From: Lelliottia amnigena
GTDB lineage: Bacteria > Pseudomonadota > Gammaproteobacteria > Enterobacterales > Enterobacteriaceae
Direction: 5' to 3'
Assembly: GCA_900635465.1 (NCBI GenBank)
Contig: LR134135.1
Span: 3,410,001 to 3,474,000 of the forward strand
DNA length: 64,000 nt
Shown piece after piece: positions 1 through 10,581 of the stretch (positions are counted from its first letter, which is position 1; each line of letters opens with the position of its first letter). The notes below the pieces were generated by a model that saw nothing but the letters and a program-made list of their open reading frames with translations, was not told where the DNA came from and searched no databases. Position numbers and translations under genes: made by a program.

Positions 1-138
1 GTCGGTCAGGGCGTGCAGCGCCACATCGCCATCGGAGTGCGCCAGCAGTCCTTTCTCAAAAGGAATGCGCACGCCGCCAATGATAATCGGGCCAACGCCG
101 CCAAAGGCGTGTACGTCAAAACCGTGTCCAATTCGCAT
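1..138 (-). CDS. ispF: 2-C-methyl-D-erythritol 2,4-cyclodiphosphate synthase, N-terminal part (cut by window edge)
   Basis: Only the first 46 codons lie in the window. The translation begins [14 protein letters not shown] and continues to the [11 protein letters not shown] motif, which are the N-terminal signatures of IspF. The family's metal ligands Asp8, His10 and His42 are present. IspF cyclises CDP-methylerythritol 2-phosphate with release of CMP in the cytoplasmic MEP isoprenoid pathway. The ATG at 138 shares its A with the TAA stop of ispD (TAATG), so the two genes are translationally coupled, as in E. coli. Confidence 0.97.
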   Translation of the reverse strand, partial: MRIGHGFDVHAFGGVGPIIIGGVRIPFEKGLLAHSDGDVALHALTD

Positions 139-849
139 TATGCGTTCTCCTGATAGGTCATACGGGTAAGATAAAATTCCGCGAGCTGTAAATCTTCGGG
201 GCGCGTCACTTTGATATTATCAGCGCGTCCTTCTACAAGCTCAGGATGGAAACCACAATATTCCAGCGCCGAGGCTTCATCGGTGATGGTTGCGCCCTCG
301 TTGAGCGCACGGGTTAAGCAATCATGAAGCAGTTCGCGGGGGAAAAAATTGGGGCGTCAGCGCGTGCCAAAGATCAACGCGCTCAACGGTGTGAGCAATA
401 TGATTCAGCCCTGGCTCCGCACGCTTCATGGTGTCGCGTACCGGCGCGGCCAGAATACCGCCCACAGCGCTTGTTTCGCTTATCGCCAGCAAACGTGCGA
501 GATCGTCCGGGTGTAAACAGGGACGCGCGGCATCGTGAACCAATACCCACGCGGCATTCCCCGCCGCACGAATGCCAGCCAGCACCGAGTCGGCACGTTC
601 GGTGCCACCGTCAACAACGGTAATTTGCGGATGATTCGCCAGCGGTAGGGCGGCAAAACGGGCATCGCCCGGACTGATAGCGATAACGACGCGCGTCACC
701 CGTGGATTTGCCAGCAGCGCCGCCACGGTATGTTCAAGGATCGTTTTATCACCGATTGAAAGGTATTGCTTAGGACACTCTGTCTGCATGCGCCGACCAA
801 AGCCAGCGGCCGGTACCACGGCGCATACATCCGAAAAAGTCACTGCCAT
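138..849 (-). CDS. ispD: 2-C-methyl-D-erythritol 4-phosphate cytidylyltransferase (frameshifted by one base)
   Basis: IspD transfers CMP to methylerythritol phosphate, the step before IspE and IspF. The start at 849 ([18 protein letters not shown]) is chosen by match to E. coli. Catalytic Arg20 and Lys27 are visible in the GRRM and PKQYL motifs. The frame breaks after TPQFFP. A run of five G at 338-342 next to six A (plus strand) carries one base too many. Removing it restores the C-terminal part (RELLHDCL, then the ITDEAS and NIKVTRP motifs) and gives 236 residues, the E. coli length. The gene is essential in E. coli, so a sequencing error is far likelier than a real mutation. It follows ftsB by 18 bp. 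Confidence 0.93.
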
Positions 850-868
850 GTCGTAATCCTGGGCCTGA

Positions 869-1180
869 TTATCGATTATTTTGTGCTGAGCCCTGGTTGC
901 GTTTAGACGCATCCGGCACCAGACGATAAAAGGTTTCGTCCGGTTTAGTCATACTGAGTTCGTTACGTGCGCGTTCCTCAATCGCCTCTTGCCCGCCATT
1001 GAGGTCATCAATTTCGGCAAAAAGTTGATCGTTTCGCGCTTTAAGTTTTGCGTTCGTTGCCTGCTGTGCCGTCACGTCATCGTTGACGCGACCGTAGTCA
1101 TGAAGACCGTTCTTACCGAACCACAGCGAATACTGTAGCCAGACCAGCAAGGCCAGCAACAGCAGCGTTAGTTTACCCAT
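869..1180 (-). CDS. ftsB: cell division protein FtsB
   Basis: A 103-residue bitopic inner-membrane protein of the divisome, partner of FtsL and FtsQ. One N-terminal membrane segment (about residues 4-21, beginning [14 protein letters not shown]) is followed by a periplasmic coiled coil (about 30-65) with a polar heptad pattern, then the conserved [16 protein letters not shown] motif. Length matches E. coli FtsB (103). It is the first gene of the ftsB-ispD-ispF run, which is the usual enterobacterial order. Confidence 0.96.
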
Positions 1181-1346
1181 CCTGCCCCCTGAAAAACGGC
1201 ATCATCATCCCACAACTTTGCCCCTGACTCTACTCTGGGGCGACGGAGATGCCGCAACATCGCGGGCAAATGTACCACATTTTTGCCACGGATACGTAAG
1301 CACAACAAAGGCACATTATTCGTTACGATTTGAATTATGGCTGAAG

Positions 1347-1670
1347 TTAACCCATCAGCCATAAAAACAGCAGACCGAAGATGGCGACAACCGCCACAAT
1401 CGTGATCAAGGTGGTATAAAGCAGTTTGCCATTGAGCAGCGAGTGCAGCGCAATGCCGACCACAACCGCCACGGGCATCAGCGCCAGAAAGAAAGGCCAG
1501 GTGTAGAGGAAGAAAAACAGCGTGTTGCGGCCATAGATCAGGAACGGAATGCCGAGCGCCAGCAACCACGAGACGAAGCCCACCACGGCCCCAGGCAGTG
1601 ACCAGGTCGTCTCGTCATTGGTCGATAACGTTTCCGACCCGCTGATAATGTAATTCTGACTGTTGCGCAT
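1347..1670 (-). CDS. ygbE: YgbE family inner-membrane protein (DUF3561), function unknown
   Basis: A 107-residue protein, the E. coli YgbE length, with three predicted membrane segments (about 28-48, 51-73 and 83-104) and the conserved stretch ETTWSLPGAVVGF. The start MRNSQN at 1670 is chosen by match to E. coli; an in-frame upstream ATG at 1694 would add eight residues. It lies between ftsB and cysC on the same strand, as in E. coli. No biochemical role is known to me. The 166 bp between it and ftsB show no gene. Confidence 0.88.
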   Translation of the reverse strand: MRNSQNYIISGSETLSTNDETTWSLPGAVVGFVSWLLALGIPFLIYGRNTLFFFLYTWPFFLALMPVAVVVGIALHSLLNGKLLYTTLITIVAVVAIFGLLFLWLMG

Positions 1671-1721
1671 AACGAATCCTGTGGCCGATGACAACCGGAT
1701 AGCTCACTATCCGATACCGTC

Positions 1722-2327
1722 TCAGGATCTGATAATATCGTCCTGTCGGAGCAGGTCTAATAATTGGCTTACTAAATTTGTTACCAATTGTTGACCATCC
1801 AGGTGAATCTCTGGCGATTCAGGCGCTTCGTAAACCGCATCAATCCCCGTGAAATTCTTCAGTTCTCCGGCACGCGCCTTTTTGTACAGCCCTTTCGGAT
1901 CGCGCGTTTCGCAGATCGCCAGCGGCGTATCGACGAAGACTTCAACAAACCGATTCTCTCCGACGCGCTCGCGCACCATCTGGCGTTCCGCGCGGTGCGG
2001 TGAAATAAACGCCGTGAGCACCACCAGCCCCGCATCGGCCATCAGGCTCGCCACTTCACCGACGCGGCGAATGTTCTCTTTCCGGTCGTCATCGCTGAAC
2101 CCCAAATCGCTGCACAGGCCATGGCGCACGTTGTCGCCGTCCAGCAGATAGGTGCTTACGCCGGCATGATGCAGAGCCTCTTCCAGCGCGCCCGCAACCG
2201 TCGACTTACCGGAGCCTGAAAGCCCGGTAAACCACAGTACAACCCCACGGTGACCGTGGAGTTGTTCGCGCTGAGCGACCGTCACCGGATGAGGATGCCA
2301 GACGACGTTCTCATCATGCTCCGCCAT
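1722..2327 (-). CDS. cysC: adenylylsulfate kinase
   Basis: CysC phosphorylates adenosine 5'-phosphosulfate (APS) to PAPS, the second activation step of sulfate. The 201-residue product carries the P-loop GLSGSGKS at residues 35-42, then [11 protein letters not shown] and the [10 protein letters not shown] segment that surrounds the active-site phosphoserine of the family. ATG at 2327 overlaps the cysN stop (TGATG); a GTG one codon upstream is also open. The overlap, and the E. coli start, favour 2327. It is the last gene of cysDNC. Confidence 0.97.
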   Translation of the reverse strand: MAEHDENVVWHPHPVTVAQREQLHGHRGVVLWFTGLSGSGKSTVAGALEEALHHAGVSTYLLDGDNVRHGLCSDLGFSDDDRKENIRRVGEVASLMADAGLVVLTAFISPHRAERQMVRERVGENRFVEVFVDTPLAICETRDPKGLYKKARAGELKNFTGIDAVYEAPESPEIHLDGQQLVTNLVSQLLDLLRQDDIIRS

Positions 2328-3754
2328 CACTTGCCTCCCAGCAGATCGCGCGCGCCCCAGTGCGGGAAGTGCTTGCGTACCAGGGCATTCAGCTCCAGTT
2401 CAAACGCGCTGAATTCTGACGGCGTCGCGTTGGCCTGCAGATGTGGTTCGTTCACCAGCCCTGCGCCCACGGTGACGTTCGTCAGCCTGTCGATAAAGAT
2501 CAGACCACCGGTGACCGGATTGTGCTGGTATTTATCCAGCACCAGCGGTTCGTCAAAGGTGAAATCCACCAGGCCAATGCCGTTCAGCGGCAATTCGTCC
2601 GCCTTATGCTGCGCCAGACTGTTGATGTCCACCTGATACTGAATACCGTCTACGCGTGCTCGCGTTTTCTTACCTGCGATTTTAACGTCGTAGCTCTGGC
2701 CCGCAGTCAGCGGTTGCTCCGCCATCCACACCACGTCCAGCGACGCGCTTTGCACGGCAGGGACGCTTTCCTCAGCATCCAGCAGCAGATCGCCACGGCT
2801 GATATCAATCTCATCTTTCAGTACCAGCGTCACCGCTTCACCGGCACCCGCTTCCTGCAAGTCACCGTCAAAAGTGACAATGCGGGTAATCGCCGATTCC
2901 ACGCCTGACGGCAGGACTTTGACGCGCTGGCCGACCTTCACCGTGCCAGACGCGATCGTGCCGGAGAAACCACGGAAATCGAGGTTCGGACGGTTCACGT
3001 ATTGCACCGGGAAACGCATCGGCTGGTTTTCCACCACGCGCTGTATTTCGACGGTTTCAAGCACTTCCAGCAGCGTTGGGCCGCTGTACCACGGCATATT
3101 GGCGCTCTGAGAAGCGACGTTATCCCCTTCCAGCGCCGAAAGCGGTACAAAGCGGATATCCAGATGACCAGGTAACTGCTCGGCAAACGTCAGGTAGCTC
3201 TGGCGAATCGCTTCGAACGCCTCTTCGCTGAAGTTCACCAGATCCATTTTGTTAACCGCAACGACCAGATGTTTGATCCCTAACAGCGTAGAGATAAAGC
3301 TGTGGCGGCGCGTTTGATCGAGCACGCCTTTGCGCGCATCCATCAGCAGAATCGCCAGTTCACAGGTTGAGGCCCCGGTCGCCATGTTACGGGTGTACTG
3401 TTCGTGGCCTGGAGTATCGGCAATGATAAATTTGCGCTTCTCGGTGGAGAAGTAGCGATACGCCACGTCAATGGTAATGCCCTGCTCGCGCTCAGCCTGA
3501 AGGCCGTCCACCAGCAATGCCAGGTCGAGCTTTTCGCCCTGCGTGCCGTGACGCTTGCTGTCGTTATGCAGCGAGGAGAGTTGGTCTTCGTAAATCTGAC
3601 GGGTGTCATGCAGCAGACGCCCAATCAACGTGCTTTTGCCGTCATCAACGCTGCCGCAGGTCAGAAAACGCAGCAGGCTCTTGTGCTGCTGAGCGTGCAG
3701 ATAGGCTTCGACGCCGCCCTCATCAGCAATTTGTTGTGCAATCGTATTGTTCAT
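2327..3754 (-). CDS. cysN: sulfate adenylyltransferase subunit 1 (GTPase)
   Basis: The EF-Tu-like GTPase subunit of ATP sulfurylase. It couples GTP hydrolysis to APS formation by CysD. G-protein motifs are visible: GSVDDGKST (34-42), DTPGHEQY (113-120) and NKMD (168-171). The 475 residues equal the E. coli length. Beta-barrel domains follow in the C-terminal half. It begins 9 bp after cysD ends and overlaps cysC by one base, which indicates one transcript. Confidence 0.98.
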   Translation of the reverse strand: MNNTIAQQIADEGGVEAYLHAQQHKSLLRFLTCGSVDDGKSTLIGRLLHDTRQIYEDQLSSLHNDSKRHGTQGEKLDLALLVDGLQAEREQGITIDVAYRYFSTEKRKFIIADTPGHEQYTRNMATGASTCELAILLMDARKGVLDQTRRHSFISTLLGIKHLVVAVNKMDLVNFSEEAFEAIRQSYLTFAEQLPGHLDIRFVPLSALEGDNVASQSANMPWYSGPTLLEVLETVEIQRVVENQPMRFPVQYVNRPNLDFRGFSGTIASGTVKVGQRVKVLPSGVESAITRIVTFDGDLQEAGAGEAVTLVLKDEIDISRGDLLLDAEESVPAVQSASLDVVWMAEQPLTAGQSYDVKIAGKKTRARVDGIQYQVDINSLAQHKADELPLNGIGLVDFTFDEPLVLDKYQHNPVTGGLIFIDRLTNVTVGAGLVNEPHLQANATPSEFSAFELELNALVRKHFPHWGARDLLGGK

Positions 3755-3763
3755 GGCGGCTCC

Positions 3764-4672
3764 TTAGAAATAACCCTGGCGTTTCTTCAGCTCCATTGAG
3801 CCGGCCTGGTCGCGGTCAATGACGCGCCCCTGCCGCTCGCTGGTGGTGGAGACCAACATCTCTTCGATGATCTCCGGCAGCGTTTGCGCGTTTGACTCCA
3901 CCGCGCCGGTCAGCGGCCAGCAGCCGAGGGTACGGAAACGCACCATCTGATTTTTGATCTCTTCGCCAGGCTGCAAATCAATACGATCGTCATCGATCAT
4001 CATCAGCATACCGTCGCGCTCCAGCACCGGGCGTTCTGCCGCCAGATACAGCGGAACAATGTCGATATTTTCCAGATAGATGTACTGCCAGATATCCAGC
4101 TCGGTCCAGTTGGAGAGCGGGAACACGCGGATGCTTTCGCCTTTGTTAATCTGACCGTTGTAGTTGTGCCACAGCTCAGGGCGCTGATTTTTTGGGTCCC
4201 AGCGATGGAAGCGATCGCGGAAAGAGTAAATACGCTCTTTGGCACGCGATTTTTCTTCATCGCGGCGCGCGCCGCCAAATGCAGCATCAAAGCCGTATTT
4301 GTTCAGCGCCTGCTTTAGCCCTTCGGTTTTCATGATGTCGGTATGCTTACCGCTGCCGTGCACAAAGGGATTGATCCCCATCGCCACGCCTTCCGGGTTT
4401 TTATGCACCAGCAGTTCGCAGCCGTAGGCCTTAGCCGTACGGTCGCGGAATTCGTACATCTCACGGAATTTCCAGCCGGTATCCACATGCAGCAGCGGGA
4501 AAGGCAGTGTGCCCGGATAAAACGCTTTACGCGCCAAATGCAGCATCACGCTGGAGTCTTTCCCGATGGAATACATCATCACGGGATTGGAGAATTCGGC
4601 AGCCACCTCGCGGATGATATGAATGCTTTCTGCTTCGAGTTGCCGCAGGTGGGTAAGTCGTTTTTGGTCCAT
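3764..4672 (-). CDS. cysD: sulfate adenylyltransferase subunit 2
   Basis: The catalytic subunit of ATP sulfurylase, forming APS from ATP and sulfate with CysN. It belongs to the PAPS-reductase/N-type ATP pyrophosphatase family: the PP-loop appears as SIGKDS at residues 35-40. Length is 302, equal to E. coli CysD. It is the promoter-proximal gene of cysDNC. The neighbouring divergent gene is iap, with a 362-bp regulatory gap between. In E. coli the operon needs CysB with N-acetylserine; that regulation is assumed here. Confidence 0.98.
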   Translation of the reverse strand: MDQKRLTHLRQLEAESIHIIREVAAEFSNPVMMYSIGKDSSVMLHLARKAFYPGTLPFPLLHVDTGWKFREMYEFRDRTAKAYGCELLVHKNPEGVAMGINPFVHGSGKHTDIMKTEGLKQALNKYGFDAAFGGARRDEEKSRAKERIYSFRDRFHRWDPKNQRPELWHNYNGQINKGESIRVFPLSNWTELDIWQYIYLENIDIVPLYLAAERPVLERDGMLMMIDDDRIDLQPGEEIKNQMVRFRTLGCWPLTGAVESNAQTLPEIIEEMLVSTTSERQGRVIDRDQAGSMELKKRQGYF

Positions 4673-5034
4673 AACCGTTCCTTATTCTCCCGCCACATTC
4701 AGGGCGGGCATGGGGGCATTTTTGGCAAGATGTTCACGGTATTAACGGTGTCGGTCATAAGCCCCAGACGGGCTTTGATACAGACGGACAGTGCGCGATG
4801 TGACAACTCACTCACAAACAGGAATAGTGGGACTATAGGGGGCGACTCAGGGTGAATGAAATTACGAATTGGAATGAGTAGTTACTCAATGGAATAACGA
4901 CCTGGAAAAGCTCATATCAAAAAGTGCTTAACACGCGGAATATCGGGCGTTTAAGAGCAAATGAAATTGTGTAAGCGCGATCACAGTTTCATACTAGGCG
5001 AGTTAAAATTAGCTCCGATTTTTAAGGACTCACT
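4673..5034. promoter_or_regulatory. divergent cysD / iap intergenic region
   Basis: These 362 bp separate the divergently read cysDNC and iap genes and hold no credible ORF. Leftward transcription of cysDNC must start here, and in E. coli it is activated by the LysR-type regulator CysB. I cannot pick an exact CysB site by eye. Just before iap there is a Shine-Dalgarno-like AAGGA (5025-5029) seven bases before its ATG. No CRISPR leader or repeat is seen. Confidence 0.6.
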
Positions 5035-6078
5035 ATGTTTTCCGCAATGCGCCACCGTATCGCTGCCCTGGCGTTCGGCGTTTGCTTTATTCTTCCGGCT
5101 CACGCAACAGCAAACTCTTTCGGTGAAATCGCCTCAACACAGGCGCGCCACATCGCCACCGTTTTTCCGGGAAGGATGACCGGCACGCCAGCAGAAATGC
5201 TCTCCGCTGATTATCTGCGCCAACAGTTTGCCGACATGGGCTACCAGAGCGATATCCGCGCCTTTCACAGCCGATACATTTATACCTCGCGCAACAACAG
5301 TAAAAACTGGCACAACGTGACGGGCAGTACGGTCATTGCTGCGCATGAAGGTAAAACGGCGCAGCAGATTATCATCATGGCGCACCTGGATACCTTCGCG
5401 CCTATGAGCGATGAGGACACCGATCATAATCTCGGCGGCCTGACGCTACAGGGAATGGACGATAACGCAGCAGGTTTGGGCGTCATGCTTGAGCTGGCTG
5501 AACGTCTGAAAAATATCCCGACGCACTACGGCATTCGTTTTGTCGCCACCAGCGGCGAAGAAGAGGGCAAACTCGGCGCGGAAAACCTGCTTAACCGTAT
5601 GAGCGCGGCTGAAAAGAAAAATACCCTGCTGGTGATTAATCTCGATAACCTGATCGTGGGTGACAAACTCTATTTCAACAGCGGCAAGACGACGCCAAAC
5701 TCGGTACGCAAGCTCACGCGCGATCGCGCACTGGCGATTGCGCGTGGTCAGGGCATTCAGGCGGCGATTAATCCAGGACGCAACCCGAATTACCCAAAAG
5801 GCACGGGGTGTTGTACCGACGGTGAAACGTTTGATAAAGCGGGTATCCCGGTGCTGTACGTCGAAGCGACCAACTGGTCGTTAGGCAAAAAAGATGGGTA
5901 TCAGCAGCGGGCAAAATCGAAAGCGTTCCCGGACGGCACGAGCTGGCACGACGTGCGACTCGATAACCAACAGTATATTGACGCATCGCTCCCGCAGCGC
6001 ATAGAGCGCCGCACCCGCGACGTGGTGAAAGTGATGCTACCGCTGGTCAAAGAGTTGGCAAAAGCTGGGAAAGGGTAG
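5035..6078 (+). CDS. iap: Iap, periplasmic M28-family aminopeptidase (alkaline phosphatase isozyme conversion)
   Basis: In E. coli, Iap removes N-terminal arginine residues from alkaline phosphatase in the periplasm. The 347-residue protein starts with a Sec signal peptide (hydrophobic stretch to about residue 22, likely cleavage after AHA at 24). It then has the M28 zinc-peptidase motifs HLDTFAP (His117, Asp119), GMDDNAAG (Asp142/143) and TSGEEEG (Glu175-177). Length agrees with E. coli (345). In E. coli this gene borders the CRISPR-Cas I-E locus; here the next gene is cysH. Confidence 0.95.
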   Translation: MFSAMRHRIAALAFGVCFILPAHATANSFGEIASTQARHIATVFPGRMTGTPAEMLSADYLRQQFADMGYQSDIRAFHSRYIYTSRNNSKNWHNVTGSTVIAAHEGKTAQQIIIMAHLDTFAPMSDEDTDHNLGGLTLQGMDDNAAGLGVMLELAERLKNIPTHYGIRFVATSGEEEGKLGAENLLNRMSAAEKKNTLLVINLDNLIVGDKLYFNSGKTTPNSVRKLTRDRALAIARGQGIQAAINPGRNPNYPKGTGCCTDGETFDKAGIPVLYVEATNWSLGKKDGYQQRAKSKAFPDGTSWHDVRLDNQQYIDASLPQRIERRTRDVVKVMLPLVKELAKAGKG

Positions 6079-6091
6079 CGTAGTCTGATGC

Positions 6092-6308
6092 CCTCACCCC
6101 GCCCCTCTCCCACAGGGAGAGGGAGAAAAGACAGCTTCGTTCTACTCACTCTCCCAGTGAGTGAAGTGAAAAGAGAATTCCGGGTGATTCTCTCTCCCCT
6201 TGGGAGACGAGAAAAGACTGCTTCGTGCCAGTCTTTCCCCCAGTGGGAGAAGCGAAAAGAGAGTTCAGGGTGATTCCCTCTCCCCTTGGGAGAGGGCTAG
6301 GGTGAGGG
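6092..6308. repeat. palindromic tandem-repeat element between iap and cysH
   Basis: The element is bounded by an inverted repeat: CCCTCACCC at 6092-6100 and GGGTGAGGG at 6300-6308. Next to each end lies a CCCTCTCCC..GGGAGAGGG hairpin. Inside are two imperfect direct copies, about 86 bp apart, each beginning GAGAAAAGAC (6123 and 6209) and ending CCCCTTGGGAGA. It carries no gene of its own; open frames across it are repeat artefacts. Similar CCCTCTCCC hairpins are common in enterobacterial intergenic regions. It also lies between the converging 3' ends of iap and cysH, so it may end transcription. Confidence 0.85.
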
Positions 6309-6313
6309 AAAAA

Positions 6314-7048
6314 TTATCCCTCGTGCAATCCGCATTCGCGCTTAAGCCCAAAGAATCGCGTCTCTTCTTCCGCCATTCCTGGCTCCCATTTCCGCGTGGT
6401 GTGGGTGTCGCCCACAGACAGATAGCCCTGATCCCACAGCGGATGGTATTTCAGCCCATGCTTTTGCAGATACTGATAAACCGTACGATTATCCCAGTCG
6501 ATAATCGGCAGCACTTTGAACACGCCGCGCTGAATGCCCAACACCGGCAAGCTGGCGCGACTGCCGGACTGCTCGCGACGCAGACCTGCAAACCACGTTT
6601 TCACATTCAGCTCTTCGAGCGCCCGATTCATCGGCTCGACTTTGTTGATCTCATTGTATTTCTCAATACCCTCAACGCCCTGCTCCCAGAGTTTGCCGTA
6701 GCGTGCTTCCTGCCACGCCGCACTCTGATCTGCGCGATAAACTTTCAGGTTCAGCTTGAGCTTTTCCGCCAGCTCATCAATGAACTGATAGGTTTCAGGG
6801 AACAGATAGCCCGTATCCGTAAGGATCACCGGAATATCGGGGCGGATCGTGTTCACCAGGTGCAAACTCACCGCAGCCTGAATACCAAAACTTGATGAGA
6901 GCGCATACTCACCTGGCAGATTTTCCAGCGCCCACGCTACGCGTCCTTCGGCATCCAGTTTTTCCAGTTTGGCGTTGGTTTCTGCCAACGCCAGAATGCG
7001 TTCCACTTTCGGTAAATCGTTAAGGGCATTCAGATCGAGCAAGGACAT
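6314..7048 (-). CDS. cysH: phosphoadenylylsulfate (PAPS) reductase
   Basis: CysH reduces PAPS to sulfite with thioredoxin as electron donor. The start at 7048 (MSLLDLNAL) has a good AGAGGT ribosome site upstream and gives 244 residues, exactly the E. coli length; the frame runs open further upstream but only as read-through of cysI. The C-terminal ECGLHEG motif holds the catalytic Cys239. It lies 13 bp after cysI and is the last gene of cysJIH. A serine-rich SSSFG segment near residue 60 belongs to the PAPS-binding loop. Confidence 0.97.
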   Translation of the reverse strand: MSLLDLNALNDLPKVERILALAETNAKLEKLDAEGRVAWALENLPGEYALSSSFGIQAAVSLHLVNTIRPDIPVILTDTGYLFPETYQFIDELAEKLKLNLKVYRADQSAAWQEARYGKLWEQGVEGIEKYNEINKVEPMNRALEELNVKTWFAGLRREQSGSRASLPVLGIQRGVFKVLPIIDWDNRTVYQYLQKHGLKYHPLWDQGYLSVGDTHTTRKWEPGMAEEETRFFGLKRECGLHEG

Positions 7049-7061
7049 AGCAACCTCTCTT

Positions 7062-8776
7062 TTATTCCCAAAAATCTCTGGCGGGATCGAGCACAGGGCG
7101 AATGATGCCCGCACGCACCGTAAAGTCGCCGAAGCCTTCACCCGCTTCACGCTCTTTCGCCCAGCGCCCGACAAGCTCGTCCAATGAATCGAGAATTTCG
7201 GGTTCAGTAATGTTTTCACGATACATACGCGGGATACGCGTTCCGCTGCGGTTGCCGCCAAGATGCACGTTGTAACGACCCGGCGCTTTACCCACCAGGC
7301 CAAGTTCGGCCAGCAACGCGCGGCCACAGCCGTTCGGGCACCCCGTCACGCGCATCACGATATGCTCATCCGGAATACCGTGTTTCGCCAGTACCGCTTC
7401 CACTTTATCGGTGAATGACGGCAGGAAACGCTCAGCTTCTGCCATCGCCAGCGGACAGGTTGGGAATGACACGCAGGCCATTGAGTTCTCGCGCTGCGGC
7501 TTAACGCCATCCATCAGCGTATGCTCGCGCGCCAGCTTCTCGATCTTCGCTTTCTGGCTCTCCGGCACGCCGGCGATAATCAGGTTCTGATTCGCAGTGA
7601 TGCGGAACTCGCCTTTATGAATCTTAGCAATCTCCAGCAGACCCGTTTTCAGCGGACGACCCGGATAATCCAGAATACGGCCGTTTTCGATAAACAGCGT
7701 CAGGTGCCATTTATTGTCGATACCTTTCACCCAGCCAATGCGATCGCCGCGACCGGTAAATTCATACGCACGGATAGGCTCAAACGTGATCCCCGCGCGA
7801 CGTTCGACTTCCGCTTTGAATGTCTCTACGCCGACACGCTCCAGCGTATATTTGGTTTTCGCATTTTTACGATCGGTACGGTTACCCCAGTCGCGCTGCG
7901 TGGTGACTACCGCTTCGGCCACGGCCAGCGTGTGCTCCAGCGGGATATAGCCAAATTCGCTCGCCGTGCGGGCGTAGGTTTTCTTGTTGCCGTGTTCGAT
8001 GGACAACCCCCCCCCCCACCAGCAGGTTAAAGCCAACCAGTTTGCCGTTTTCCGCAATCGCCACGAAGTTCATGTCGTTGGCGTGCAGATCGATATCATT
8101 CTGCGGCGGAATGACAACCGTGGTTTTGAATTTACGTGGCAGATAGGTCTGACCCAGAATCGGCTCGACATCGGTGGTCGCGACTTTTTCCTGATCGAGC
8201 CAGATCTCCGCATACGCGCGGGTGCGCGGCAGCAAATGTTCCGAGATCTTCTTCGCCCATTCATACGCTTCAGCGTGTAACTCTGACTCATACGGGTTAG
8301 AGGTACATAACACGTTACGGTTCATGTCGTTTGCAGTCGCCAGCGCGTCCAGCCCGACGGAATGCAGCATCTGGTGGACCGGCTTGACGTTCTTTTTCAG
8401 AATGCCATGAAACTGAAAAGTCTGGCGGTTGGTCAGACGAATGCTGCCGTAAATCGTGTTGTCATGGTGCGAATTTATCAATCGCCTGCCACTGTTTAGT
8501 GGTAATAACCCCACCCGGCAGACGGCAGCGCAGCAGCATCGCATGACGCGGCTCCAGCTTTTGTTCAGCACGTTCCGCACGAATATCGCGGTCGTCCTGC
8601 TGGTACATACCGTGGAAGCGGATCAGCAGGAAGTTATCACCTTTGAAACCGCCGGTCAGACCGTCGTTTAAATCTTCGGCTATGGTGCCGCGCAGATAGT
8701 TGCTATCAACTTTCATGCGCTCGGCATCAGTCAGTTTGCCTTCGACCACCAGTGGGCCGGGGTGTTTTTCGCTCAT
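7062..8776 (-). CDS. cysI: sulfite reductase hemoprotein (beta subunit), with two single-base insertions
   Basis: CysI carries siroheme and a 4Fe-4S cluster and reduces sulfite to sulfide with electrons from CysJ. The cluster cysteines are in [11 protein letters not shown] and [11 protein letters not shown]. The reading frame breaks twice. A run of eleven C at 8007-8017 (plus strand) needs ten to keep the LLVGGGLSI-type glycine loop in frame. A doubled G at 8466-8467 needs to be single to join DKFA to the [10 protein letters not shown] segment. With both removed the product is 570 residues, the E. coli length. It overlaps the cysJ stop by one base. Confidence 0.93.
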
Positions 8777-10581
8777 TAGTAGACATCTCGCTGATAACGG
8801 CGCTCTACGCGCAGCTCACTTAAAAATTCATCCGCCGATTCGATATCCATACCACCGAATTCGGCAATCACTTCCAATAAAGCCTGCTCAACGTCTTTCG
8901 CCATGCGATTGGCGTCGCCACAGACATAAAGGTGGGCACCATTATTGATCCACGCCCACAGCTCTGCGCCCTGTTCGCGCAGTTTTGTCTTGTACGTATA
9001 TTTTTTGGTTCTGGTCACGTGACCAGGCCAGATCGATGCGGTTCAGCACGCCCTCTTTGACGTAGCGTTGCCACTCCACCTGATAAAGGAAATCTTCCGT
9101 AAAGTGTGGATTGCCGAAGAACAGCCAGTTTTTACCAGGCGCTTCCTCGGCTGCACGCTGCTGCATAAACGCGCGGAACGGCGCGATCCCCGTGCCAGGA
9201 CCAATCATAATGACCGGCGTTTCAGGATTCGCTGGCAGGCGGAAGTTGTCGTTATGCTCAATAAAGACGCGGACTTCGCCCTCTTCTTCAACGCGATCGG
9301 CAAGGAAACTCGATGCCCCGCCCGCCCGCGCACGACCTTCGATATCGAAGCGTACGGCGCCCACAGTGATATGCACTTCGCTTTCCACTTCCGCCTGAGA
9401 CGAAGCAATGGAATAGAGGCGCGGCGTTAACGGGCGCAGCAGACCGACTAAAGCATCGACGTCCAGCTGTGCCGGAGAGAATCGCACCATATCGACAATC
9501 GGGGTAGTCGCCGCGTAATGCTGTAGCTTAGCTTTATCGCCCACCAACGGCAGCAGAGTTTCGCTGCGGGTCAGCGTGGCGTAATTCTCGACAATATTGG
9601 CGGTGTTTACCGTCAGCTCAAAATGCCACTGTAGCGCTTCGGAAAGCGGCAGCGTTTTGCCTTCGACCGTGACCGGCTCGTCGCCTTTCAGCCACAGCAG
9701 TTCAACCAGCTCTTTCACTAATGCAGGATCGTTTTGATACCACACGCCAAGCGCATCGCCCGGCTGGTAACGCAAACCGGAATCACCCAGATCAATTTCG
9801 ATATGGCGAACGTCTTTTTCAGAGTCGCGACCGGTAATTTTTTGGTTTACGGACAGGCTCGCAACCAGCGGCACTTCTTTGGTGTACGGGCTGGTAGAGA
9901 CTTCATTGACCGCACCTGAAGCACTGATCGCCGCCTGCGCCGGCGTGTCTTTCGGCACGCGCGCTTTCAGCACATCCACAATGCGTGCGCGCCATTCGGC
10001 GGCCGCGGCTTGATACTCAACGTCGGCATCCACGCGATCCAGCAGACGCTCAGCGCCCAGTTCCGCCAGCTTGCTGTCGAAATCTTTACCGGACTGGCAG
10101 AAGAACTCATAGGACGTGTCGCCCAGACCAAAGACGGCAAACGCGGTGCCGTCGAGTTTTGGCGCTTTTTTGGAGAACAAGAATTTATGCAGCGCGACCG
10201 CTTCTTCAGCGGGTTCGCCTTCGCCCTGCGTAGATGCGACAACCACCACCAGTTTTCTGACGCGATTTGTTTGAATTTATAATCCCCGGCGTTCACCAGG
10301 TTCACGTTCAGTTTGGCGGCGAGCAGATCGTCACGCAGCGCTTCCGCCACGCGACGGGCATTGCCCGTTTGCGAAGCAGAAATAACAGTAATCGCCGGAA
10401 TTTCAACCGCTGCGGCTGGCGCATTCACGACCGCTCCAGGTTGCTGATTGAGCATTCCCCAGAAATAGCCGGAAACCCAGGCAAGCTGCGTGGGCGAAAA
10501 ATCAGTGGTGGCCGCCTGAAGGCGCGCCAGTTGCTCCGGGTTCAGAGGAAGCAAATTCGAAGGTGGGGCCTGTGTTGTCAT
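8776..10581 (-). CDS. cysJ: sulfite reductase flavoprotein (alpha subunit), with two compensating frameshifts
   Basis: CysJ takes electrons from NADPH through FAD and FMN and passes them to CysI. The order is a flavodoxin-like FMN domain ([14 protein letters not shown]), an FAD domain ([15 protein letters not shown]) and an NADPH domain ([15 protein letters not shown]), ending RRYQRDVY. The frame breaks twice. Four T at 10253-10256 (plus strand) should be five, restoring the STQGEGEP motif. Four T at 8983-8986 should be three, restoring [10 protein letters not shown]. The two cancel, so the locus is 602 codons (601 residues; 599 in E. coli). It is the promoter-proximal gene of cysJIH. Confidence 0.93.

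Noticed and set aside
6079..6313. Possible CRISPR array between iap and cysH
   Set aside because: The direct copies are only two, about 86 bp apart and imperfect, with palindromic ends. No regular 28-32 bp repeats with unique spacers and no cas genes are present.
7882..8776. cysI fragments as separate short genes
   Set aside because: Each fragment matches a consecutive part of one CysI; joining needs only single-base removals. The same logic applies to cysJ, queE, mazG, rlmD, barA, recD, ptrA and ppdB pieces.
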